This document shows positions 6,992 to 11,866 of a DNA stretch of 11,866 nt, piece by piece. The first letter of the stretch is position 1. Every line of letters starts with the position of its first letter. Source of the stretch: Pseudomonadota bacterium. GTDB taxonomy: Bacteria; Desulfobacterota; Desulfovibrionia; Desulfovibrionales; Desulfovibrionaceae. The position numbers and the translations under genes are program-made. The notes under the pieces are model-generated. The model ran no database searches. It was given only the letters and a program-made list of their open reading frames with translations, and was not told the origin of the DNA. Location of the stretch: positions 1 through 11,866 of the forward strand of contig JAFABC010000324.1 in the NCBI GenBank assembly GCA_023426275.1, written 5' to 3'.

Positions 6992-7366
6992 TTATTCTTC
7001 GGCTTTGGCGATTTCCTCGTACTCCTCGGGCGACAGCAGGCCGGTCGGCTCTTCCGACAGACGGACCCGGAGCATCCAGCCGTCGCCGTACGGATCGGCG
7101 TTGACCTTTTCCGGGTTGGCTTCGAGTTCCTCGTTGATGGCGACAACTTCCCCGGTAACCGGGCTGTACAGCTCGCTTGCCGCCTTGACCGACTCCACCG
7201 AGCCCATTTCCTGGCCGGCTTCGATCGTGTCGCCCACGGCCGGAAGCTCGACATAGGTGATGTCGCCGAGTTGTTCCTGAGCGAAATCCGTAATGCCGAT
7301 GATGGCGATCTCGTCTTCGACCCGGACCCATTCGTGGGTCTTGGCGTAGAGCAGGTCCTTTTGCAT
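6992..7366 (-). CDS. gcvH: Glycine cleavage system H protein (lipoyl carrier)
   Basis: The 124-residue carrier shuttles the methylamine intermediate between P, T and L proteins on a lipoylated lysine. That lysine is Lys61 in GSVESVKAASELYSPVTGEV, the family signature. The N-terminal YAKTHEWVRVEDEIAIIGITDFAQ and the ending DGWMLRVRLSEE...LLSPEEYEE are typical. The frame is open upstream to 7459, but ATG 7366 is preceded by a strong GGGAGG (7373-7378) and gives the normal family length. This is the first gene of the gcvH-gcvPA-gcvPB-lpd operon. No gcvT follows, so the T-protein must be encoded elsewhere if the system works as a cycle. Confidence 0.96.
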   Translation of the reverse strand: MQKDLLYAKTHEWVRVEDEIAIIGITDFAQEQLGDITYVELPAVGDTIEAGQEMGSVESVKAASELYSPVTGEVVAINEELEANPEKVNADPYGDGWMLRVRLSEEPTGLLSPEEYEEIAKAEE

Positions 7367-7591
7367 GGCGCGCCTCCCTGGGCAATGATACTGCGTTTGG
7401 CCCCCGCCGGTTTGGGCAGGGAGCAGGCCCCAAATACCTTTTTGGAAGGCACGGGGCAAGCAGCGAGCGGAACTGTCATATCCGGTCGGGCGAACGATCG
7501 TCGGGCGTAGTCAGGGTTGCCCGAATGGCGCTTTGATGGTAACACGGTTGCCGTCGCCGATAGCATCTTTTCATCGGCCTCGGAGTCTCCC
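7367..7591. promoter_or_regulatory. Divergent intergenic region between the gcv operon and the methyltransferase-nikR pair
   Basis: About 225 bases separate the divergent start codons, or 150 if the methyltransferase starts at TTG 7517. Promoters for both directions should lie here, but I cannot point to a convincing -35/-10 pair. An inverted repeat with TTTGGG and CCCAAA arms (7411-7434, 12-base spacer) lies in what would be the gcvH leader. I looked for a glycine riboswitch core ahead of gcvH and did not find one. Confidence 0.45.
7582..7585 (+). promoter_or_regulatory. Ribosome binding site that favours the TTG start of the methyltransferase
   Basis: GGAG lies 6 bases before the TTG at 7592. 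The more upstream in-frame TTG at 7517 has a purine run directly abutting it, too close to act well. This supports the shorter 231-residue product. Confidence 0.4.
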
Positions 7592-8287
7592 TTGCACAAC
7601 CGATGCGCTGCCACGCCGCTTTTGGCCGCCAGTTCCACGCCTCCCGCCTGGGAGGGCAACCAACTCCGCCTTTTTTTGGCCGGGCGCGAATTTGTCCTGC
7701 AACGCGACGAGGACATGGAGGCGCTGTGGGATTCCCTGGGCCGCGACGGGTTCGGCGACGACGAGCACATGCCGTACTGGGCCGAAATCTGGCCGGCCAG
7801 CCTGCTGCTGGCCGCCTGGCTCGGCCGGTGCCGGGAACGCATTGCCGGGTGGCGCTGCCTGGATCTCGGCTGCGGCATGGGGCTTACGGCCCTGGCCGGG
7901 GCGGCTTGCGGCGCCCGGGTCGCGGCCGTGGATTATGAAGAGGCGGCCATTGCCCATGCCGTGCGCAACGCGGCGCGAAACGGCCTGTCCCCGCGGTTTG
8001 CCGTCATGGACTGGCGACAGCCCTGTTTCGTCCCCCGGAGTTTCGAGTTCATCTGGGGCAGCGATATTTTGTACGAGACGCGGTTTTACACGGCCCTGGT
8101 GCCGCTTTTTCGGGAAATGCTCGCCCCGGGCGGGCGCATCTGGTTGTCGCAACCCTGGCGGCAGGTGTCCGAGCCGGTCTGGGACGCCCTGGCCGCCGAT
8201 GGTTTTTCCGTCACCCGGCTGCACGAGGAATCGGTTTCCTTTTCCGCTTCCCGCAGCACGGTGAGCCTGTACGAGATCGGCCTGTAA
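7592..8287 (+). CDS. Class I SAM-dependent methyltransferase, METTL/ETFB-lysine-methyltransferase-like
   Basis: The 231-residue product is a seven-beta-strand methyltransferase. It shows PYWAEIWPAS (about 61-70), the SAM-binding motif LDLGCGMGLTA (90-100), the acidic end of strand 2 in AVDYEEAA (112-119), and GSDILYE (156-162). The combination of a 'yWaeiWP' segment before motif I and a 'sDilYe' motif is characteristic of the METTL lysine-methyltransferase group, whose best-known member with this look is the ETF-beta lysine methyltransferase. The target here is unknown and could be a protein or a small molecule. The start is uncertain: the frame opens at 7511 with TTG at 7517, and the TTG at 7592 has the better ribosome binding site. 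nikR follows 17 bases after the stop codon, so the two are probably co-transcribed. Confidence 0.8.
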   Translation: MHNRCAATPLLAASSTPPAWEGNQLRLFLAGREFVLQRDEDMEALWDSLGRDGFGDDEHMPYWAEIWPASLLLAAWLGRCRERIAGWRCLDLGCGMGLTALAGAACGARVAAVDYEEAAIAHAVRNAARNGLSPRFAVMDWRQPCFVPRSFEFIWGSDILYETRFYTALVPLFREMLAPGGRIWLSQPWRQVSEPVWDALAADGFSVTRLHEESVSFSASRSTVSLYEIGL

Positions 8288-8304
8288 CGACGAGGAGGAG
8301 GCGC

Positions 8305-8724
8305 ATGGGACAGACCATCCGCTTCGGCGTGTCGCTCAATTCCGAGTTGCTCGAGAAGTTCGACGCCTTGTGCGATGAGAAAAGCTACCAGACCCGGTCC
8401 GAAGCCATCCGTGACCTCATCCGGGGCATGCTGGTGCAAAAGGAATGGGAGCAGACGGACAAGGAGGTGGCCGGGGTGCTCACCCTGGTCTACGACCACC
8501 ATACGTCCGATCTGGCCCAGCGCCTGATCGAAATCCAGCACGAGGACCACGAGGTGATCCTGTGCACCATGCACGTGCACATCGACCACCACAACTGCCT
8601 GGAGGCCCTGGCCCTCAAGGGCCCGGGGGAGGCCGTGCAAAAACTCTCCCAAAAGCTCATCTCCACCCGGGGCGTCAAATACGGGAAACTCACCCTGGCC
8701 ACCACCGGCCAGGAAATCGTGTAA
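8305..8724 (+). CDS. nikR: Nickel-responsive transcriptional regulator NikR
   Basis: The 139-residue product has an N-terminal ribbon-helix-helix DNA-binding domain (about 1-45: TIRFGVSLNSELLEKFD, then TRSEAIRDLIRGML) and a C-terminal ACT-like nickel-sensing domain. By position in the E. coli protein, the square-planar nickel ligands are His79 (from the partner subunit), His90, His92 and Cys98, the latter three in TMHVHIDHHNCLE. All four are present, so nickel sensing should be intact. NikR normally represses nickel uptake genes when nickel is plentiful, which matters for [NiFe]-hydrogenase users such as sulfate reducers. No nickel transporter gene is in the window, so its targets lie elsewhere. 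The ATG has a strong GAGGAGGAG just upstream. Confidence 0.96.
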   Translation: MGQTIRFGVSLNSELLEKFDALCDEKSYQTRSEAIRDLIRGMLVQKEWEQTDKEVAGVLTLVYDHHTSDLAQRLIEIQHEDHEVILCTMHVHIDHHNCLEALALKGPGEAVQKLSQKLISTRGVKYGKLTLATTGQEIV

Positions 8725-8740
8725 CGGACCGGGCGCGCAT

Positions 8741-8763
8741 CGGGAGGGGCGGCGCCCCTCCCG
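8741..8763. repeat. GC-rich perfect hairpin after nikR (REP-like element, copy 1)
   Basis: CGGGAGGGGC and GCCCCTCCCG form a perfect 10-bp stem around a 3-base loop, followed by GACCCC. It begins 16 bases after the nikR stop codon. No T-run follows, so it is not a standard terminator by itself. The same design of G-rich stem, 3-base loop and trailing GACC recurs at 11839-11866. Confidence 0.6.
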
Positions 8764-8789
8764 ACCCCACCCTGTCGGCGGGGAGCACT

Positions 8790-8826
8790 CCCCCGTCCCC
8801 GTGGCGGGGACCGGGGGTTCTTCTTT
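8790..8826 (+). terminator. Intrinsic terminator of the methyltransferase-nikR transcript
   Basis: CCCCC plus GTCCCCG pairs with CGGGGAC plus GGGGG around a TGG loop, with a single bulged C at 8812. It is followed by TTCTTCTTT at 8818-8826. The 12-bp GC stem and T-rich tail make this the likely end of the nikR transcript. Confidence 0.65.
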
Positions 8827-8835
8827 ACAGCACAG

Positions 8836-8856
8836 GTCGTCCCTATTATTGACGAC
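8836..8856. promoter_or_regulatory. Short palindrome between nikR and folE2, possible operator
   Basis: GTCGTC at 8836-8841 and GACGAC at 8851-8856 are perfect inverted repeats separated by an AT-rich 9-base spacer. The site lies about 100 bases before folE2, in the one AT-rich island of this GC-rich gap, and overlaps a TTGACG that could serve as a -35 box. It could be an operator, but arms of 6 bp can arise by chance. Confidence 0.3.
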
Positions 8857-8880
8857 GTCCCCATCCCCCTTATTTCCTTT

Positions 8881-8946
8881 CGAGGGGGCCGGGGGGCACC
8901 ATCCCCCTGGTGGGGCGCGGGGGCGACGCCCCCGCCCGCCGGAGGC
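8881..8946 (-). repeat. GC-rich hairpin repeat upstream of folE2 (REP-like element, copy 2, reverse orientation)
   Basis: Read on the minus strand this starts with GCCTCCGGCGG (8936-8946) and continues into a G/C hairpin with GCGGGGGCG and CGCCCCCGC arms (8917-8935). The same 11-base edge occurs at 11828-11838, again next to a hairpin. The GGAGG that serves as the folE2 ribosome binding site (8941-8945) is part of this edge. Confidence 0.5.
8941..8945 (+). promoter_or_regulatory. folE2 ribosome binding site lying within a repeat edge
   Basis: GGAGG lies 8 bases before the folE2 ATG. It is contained in CCGCCGGAGGC (8936-8946), the exact reverse complement of the repeat edge seen after the histidine kinase gene. 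Confidence 0.65.
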
Positions 8947-8953
8947 CTAACCC

Positions 8954-9742
8954 ATGCGAGACATCCAGAGCGGACCGCCGGACGTGGCCATCGCCGTGGA
9001 CCGGGTCGGTATCAGGAATTTCCGGCTGCCGCTGATCGTGCGCGATCGGGCCAAGGGGCGCCAGCACACCGTGGCCGAGGTGGAGTTGTCCGTGGATCTG
9101 CCGGCGCGGTTCAAGGGCACGCACATGAGCCGGTTCGTCGAGGCCCTGTCGGGATTCACCGGCGAACTCGACCTCGTGTCCTTCCGCACCCTGCTGGCCG
9201 ATGTGCGCGAGCGGCTGGAAGCGGAAAACGCCCATCTGACCCTGCGCTTTCCTTATTTTCTGGCCAAGCCCTCGCCCGCGTCCGGGGCGACGTCGCTGAT
9301 GGACTATGCCTGCCAGGTCTCGGGCGAGTTCGCGGGCGAGAAGTTCCGCCAGACCCTGACGGTGTCCGTGCCGGTCATGACCGTGTGCCCGTGCTCCCTG
9401 GCCATTTCGGACCAGGGCGCGCACAGCCAGCGGGCCATGGTCACCATCGCCTGCCGCTTTTCGGGCTTCGTGTGGGTGGAGGAGCTGGTCGAGATCGCCG
9501 AGAAGGCCGGATCTTCGCCGGTGTACGCGCTGCTCAAGCGCGAGGACGAAAAGCAGGTCACCGAACAGGCCTTCGACAATCCGACCTTTGTCGAGGACGT
9601 GGCCCGGCGCGCGGCCAACAGTCTTTCGGCCCATCCCAAGATCACCTGGTTCCGGGTGGATGTGGAGAGTTTCGAATCCATTCACAACCACAGCGCCTTT
9701 GCCGGCATCGAGGGACGCAATGAACCCGGTGTCCAGGGCTGA
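8954..9742 (+). CDS. folE2: GTP cyclohydrolase I, type IB (FolE2)
   Basis: The 262-residue cytoplasmic enzyme converts GTP to 7,8-dihydroneopterin triphosphate, the entry step to tetrahydrofolate and also to queuosine in organisms that make it. The family is identified by CPCSLAISDQGAHSQRA (145-161), in which Cys147 is the expected metal/catalytic cysteine and His157 a further ligand, and by VESFESIHNHSAFA (237-250) near the C-terminus. FolE2 does not depend strictly on zinc, unlike FolE, and in many bacteria replaces it. The ATG has GGAGG 8 bases upstream. A terminator and two repeats separate it from nikR, so it probably has its own promoter. The tetrahydrofolate it supports is the carbon acceptor of the glycine cleavage reaction encoded nearby, though no regulatory link is visible. 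Confidence 0.95.
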   Translation: MRDIQSGPPDVAIAVDRVGIRNFRLPLIVRDRAKGRQHTVAEVELSVDLPARFKGTHMSRFVEALSGFTGELDLVSFRTLLADVRERLEAENAHLTLRFPYFLAKPSPASGATSLMDYACQVSGEFAGEKFRQTLTVSVPVMTVCPCSLAISDQGAHSQRAMVTIACRFSGFVWVEELVEIAEKAGSSPVYALLKREDEKQVTEQAFDNPTFVEDVARRAANSLSAHPKITWFRVDVESFESIHNHSAFAGIEGRNEPGVQG

Positions 9743-9826
9743 GAGCCGCGTTTTTCGTTAAAAAAATCACGATTTGGGCCCGGAATGGCTTGTCGGGAGC
9801 CCGGAACGGGGCGTATGGGGGAACCT
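9743..9826. other. Short gap between folE2 and the histidine kinase gene
   Basis: These 84 bases include an AT-rich patch with facing T5 and A7 runs (about 9752-9768). No terminator with a GC stem is visible, so the kinase could be read through from folE2. A GGGGGA at 9817-9822 is the best ribosome binding site in the area and favours the ATG at 9827. Confidence 0.35.
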
Positions 9827-11809
9827 ATGCCCTGCCCGGGACAACTCTCGCGCAATTGCGAGCAGATCCTCCAGTACGCCCCTGTTTCGATCATGCTGAT
9901 CGATGCCGAGGGGACCATCACCTTTGTCAATAATTGGCATTTGGCCAATTTCGCACGTGGAAAACATGACCGGGACTTTTTCCTGGGGCGCAAGCTGCAG
10001 GATCTGCCGGGCATCCTCAGTTCCGGCATCGCCGAGGACATCCGTTCCGTCCTGACCGGCAGGACCGTGCACCTGGAAGCGTTTTACACCAACGAGTGCA
10101 GCGGCGGCCAGTCGGCCTATCAGAATCTGCGCGGCATCCCCATCCGGGAAAACGGCGTGATCGTCGGCGCCATCGTCATCCGTGAGGACGTGACCGGGCT
10201 GGTCATGTCCCAGCACCTGCTGGCGGAAAACCAGGCCATCTTCAAGGCGTTGCTCGACGCCCCCCGCGATTCCATCATCCTGTCCGACGCCGACGGGTTC
10301 ATCCTCATTCTCAACGAGGAGGCGGCCCGGCGGCGGGGCTGCGGCGTGGACGCGCTGGTCGGCACGAGCCTGTACCGCTATCTGCCCCCCGGTCTGGCCG
10401 ACGAGCGCCGGGAGCATCTGCAGGAAGCGGTGCGGGAAAACAAGGTCGTCTCCTACGAGGAGCGCCAGGGCGACCAGTTTTTCCTCATCAGCCTGTGCCC
10501 CATCACCGATGACGCGGGCCGGGTGCATCTGGTGGCCAGCTATTCCCGGGACATCACCACGCTCAAGGAAACCGAGGCCCAGTTGCGCCGGGAAAAGGAG
10601 CTGGCCTTTTCGGCCAGCCAGGCCAAGTCCCAGTTTCTGGGCAACATCACCCACGAGTTGCGCACGCCCTTAAACGGCATCATCGGGGCCACCCAGCTGG
10701 CCTTGCAGGGCGACGGCCTCGACGACCAGCGCGAGCTGTGGGACATCGTCAAGGACTCGGGCAAGCGACTGCTGTCCATCGTCAACAACATCCTGGAACT
10801 GGCCGACATCGACGCGGCGGCCATCGAGCCCGTCCTGTCCACCTGCGACGTGGGCGCCCTCGTGACCTCCCTGGCCCGGAGCTACTCCGTGCGGGCCAAG
10901 ATCAAGAACATCGATTTTTCCGTCACCATCGATCCCCGCCTGCCGCGACAGCTTGTCGGCGATATGTTCCGGCTGCGCCAGATCCTGTCCAATCTGCTGG
11001 ACAATGCCCTCAAGTGCACCACCACCGGTTCCATCGGCATCCGGATCAAATGCATCGCCACCAGCCGCATGGACTGTGCCTCCAATTACCGCACGCTGCT
11101 TTTTATGGTCCGCGACACCGGCATCGGCATCTCCAAGGAGTTCCAGGGCCGCATCTTCGAGGATTTCGAACTGGCCGAGCATTATCTGACCAAGCGGGTC
11201 AGCGGGGCCGGCGTGGGCCTGTCCATTGCCCGGCATCTGGTGGAAATGCTCGGCGGCAAGATCTGGGTCAAAAGCGCACCCGGCCGGGGCAGCACCTTCT
11301 ATTTCACCATCCCCTTCGGCCTGCCGGACTACGAATGCCTGGGCCGGTCCGTGGTCTACGCCAGCGAGGACGCGGTCTTCACCCCGACCCGGCACACCGT
11401 GCTGCTGGTCGAGGACGAGCGTATCAATCGCCTGACCACCGGCCGCACCCTGGCCCGGCTCGGCTACAAGACCTTTGAGGCCGAAAACGGGCAGGACGCC
11501 CTGGAGCTGCTTTCGCATCGGAAAGCCGACATCATCCTCATGGACATCCAGATGCCGGTCATGGACGGCATCGAATGCACCCAACACATCCGAAACGGCG
11601 AGGTTCCGGGGCTCGACAAGGGCATCCCCATCGTGGCCCTGACGGCCTACGCCGGGGGCAAGGACCGGCAGCGTTTCCTGCGCCTGGGCATGGACGACTA
11701 CCTGGCCAAGCCCCATACCATCGCACAGCTGGCCGAAGTGCTCGAAGCCAACTTGAAGCGTTCGCACACCCGGCGGATGTCCCACGTGGAGAGTGACGCC
11801 ACGAACTGA
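9827..11809 (+). CDS. Soluble hybrid sensor histidine kinase (PAS-PAS-HisKA-HATPase-REC)
   Basis: The product is 660 residues from ATG 9827, or 674 if the in-frame ATG at 9785 is used. The later start has GGGGGA at a suitable distance. Domains in order are PAS 1 (about 11-126), PAS 2 (about 134-251), a short coiled linker, HisKA with phospho-acceptor His276 in FLGNITHELRTPLNG, an ATPase domain with Asn393 in LLDNALK, DTGIGIS (430-436) and GAGVGLS (460-466), and a C-terminal receiver. The receiver has the acidic pair Glu529/Asp530, phospho-acceptor Asp573 in LMDIQMP, Thr606 and Lys628. All catalytic residues are present. There are no membrane segments, so it senses a cytoplasmic signal. No Hpt domain or partner response regulator is in the window, so a separate phosphotransfer protein or a stand-alone role is expected. 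The ligand cannot be told from sequence. Confidence 0.93.
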   Translation: MPCPGQLSRNCEQILQYAPVSIMLIDAEGTITFVNNWHLANFARGKHDRDFFLGRKLQDLPGILSSGIAEDIRSVLTGRTVHLEAFYTNECSGGQSAYQNLRGIPIRENGVIVGAIVIREDVTGLVMSQHLLAENQAIFKALLDAPRDSIILSDADGFILILNEEAARRRGCGVDALVGTSLYRYLPPGLADERREHLQEAVRENKVVSYEERQGDQFFLISLCPITDDAGRVHLVASYSRDITTLKETEAQLRREKELAFSASQAKSQFLGNITHELRTPLNGIIGATQLALQGDGLDDQRELWDIVKDSGKRLLSIVNNILELADIDAAAIEPVLSTCDVGALVTSLARSYSVRAKIKNIDFSVTIDPRLPRQLVGDMFRLRQILSNLLDNALKCTTTGSIGIRIKCIATSRMDCASNYRTLLFMVRDTGIGISKEFQGRIFEDFELAEHYLTKRVSGAGVGLSIARHLVEMLGGKIWVKSAPGRGSTFYFTIPFGLPDYECLGRSVVYASEDAVFTPTRHTVLLVEDERINRLTTGRTLARLGYKTFEAENGQDALELLSHRKADIILMDIQMPVMDGIECTQHIRNGEVPGLDKGIPIVALTAYAGGKDRQRFLRLGMDDYLAKPHTIAQLAEVLEANLKRSHTRRMSHVESDATN

Positions 11810-11827
11810 CGGGGGAAGAAGAGGAAT

Positions 11828-11863
11828 GCCTCCGGCGGCCGGGAGGGGGTCACCCCCTCCCGG
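11828..11863 (+). repeat. GC-rich hairpin repeat after the histidine kinase gene (REP-like element, copy 3)
   Basis: GCCTCCGGCGG (11828-11838) is followed at once by a perfect 11-bp stem, CCGGGAGGGGG with CCCCCTCCCGG, around a TCA loop (11839-11863), and then by GACC. It lies 19 bases after the kinase stop codon. It may act as a transcript-end hairpin, but what follows is beyond the window edge. Confidence 0.55.
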
Positions 11864-11866
11864 ACC

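Noticed and set aside
5652..7433. The gcvPB frame stays open far upstream, giving an apparent 1076-residue protein
   Set aside because: The upstream part is Arg/Pro/Gly-rich and overlaps gcvPA and gcvH in another frame. The family start is at 5651 with an ATGA overlap.
5906..7510. A 534-codon open frame on the plus strand opposite gcvPA and gcvH
   Set aside because: Same reason: antisense to well-supported genes, with a composition typical of mirror frames and no recognisable domain.
7367..7516. Glycine riboswitch ahead of gcvH
   Set aside because: I searched the minus-strand leader by eye for the conserved core and the paired aptamer layout and saw neither. A covariance search would be the decisive test.
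8824..8849. TTTACA and TATTAT as a folE2 promoter
   Set aside because: The two boxes are only 14 bases apart, too close for a standard sigma-70 promoter, and the first lies in the T-tail of the terminator.
1..11866. CRISPR array, tRNA, rRNA or a new defence system
   Set aside because: No regularly spaced direct repeats, no cloverleaf-like or ribosomal sequence, and no cluster of unexplained genes. Nearly all the length is accounted for by known families.

Overview
The window looks like chromosomal DNA of a GC-rich sulfate-reducing bacterium, most likely a Desulfovibrionaceae member (Desulfovibrio or Solidesulfovibrio type). The pointers are the compact glycine-cleavage cluster with split P-protein and its own lipoamide dehydrogenase, NikR, FolE2, a large soluble hybrid histidine kinase, and GC-rich intergenic hairpins. 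This placement is inferred from gene content and base composition, not from a database comparison.

Positions 1 to about 1200 are a mobile-DNA scar with lower GC than the rest. The 3' end of an IS256-family transposase and its terminal repeat run directly into a 5'-truncated, nonsense-mutated IS5-family (IS427-like) transposase. That in turn joins the 3' part of a SAM-dependent methyltransferase gene whose 5' half is missing. None of the three is intact here.

Positions 1204 to 7366 are all on the minus strand. In transcription order they are gcvH, gcvPA, gcvPB and lpd, with gaps or overlaps of 12 bases or less. A good intrinsic terminator follows lpd, then come an exported ATC-hydrolase-family protein and a Maf nucleotide pyrophosphatase. 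The four gcv/lpd genes supply the H, P (two subunits) and L proteins of the glycine cleavage system. The T-protein gene (gcvT) is not in the window.

Positions 7592 to 11809 are on the plus strand: a METTL/ETFB-KMT-like methyltransferase, nikR 17 bases behind it, a terminator and GC-rich repeat region, folE2, and a PAS-PAS-HisKA-HATPase-REC hybrid kinase. FolE2 makes the pterin precursor of tetrahydrofolate, which glycine cleavage consumes, but nothing in the sequence shows shared regulation.

Most of the window is ordinary housekeeping and regulatory DNA, and I see no convincing new defence or biosynthetic system. The points most worth a second look are the nested insertion-sequence scar, a repeat that appears to supply the folE2 ribosome binding site, a short palindrome between nikR and folE2, the twin-arginine signal on the ATC-hydrolase homologue, and the terminator placed just before that gene.
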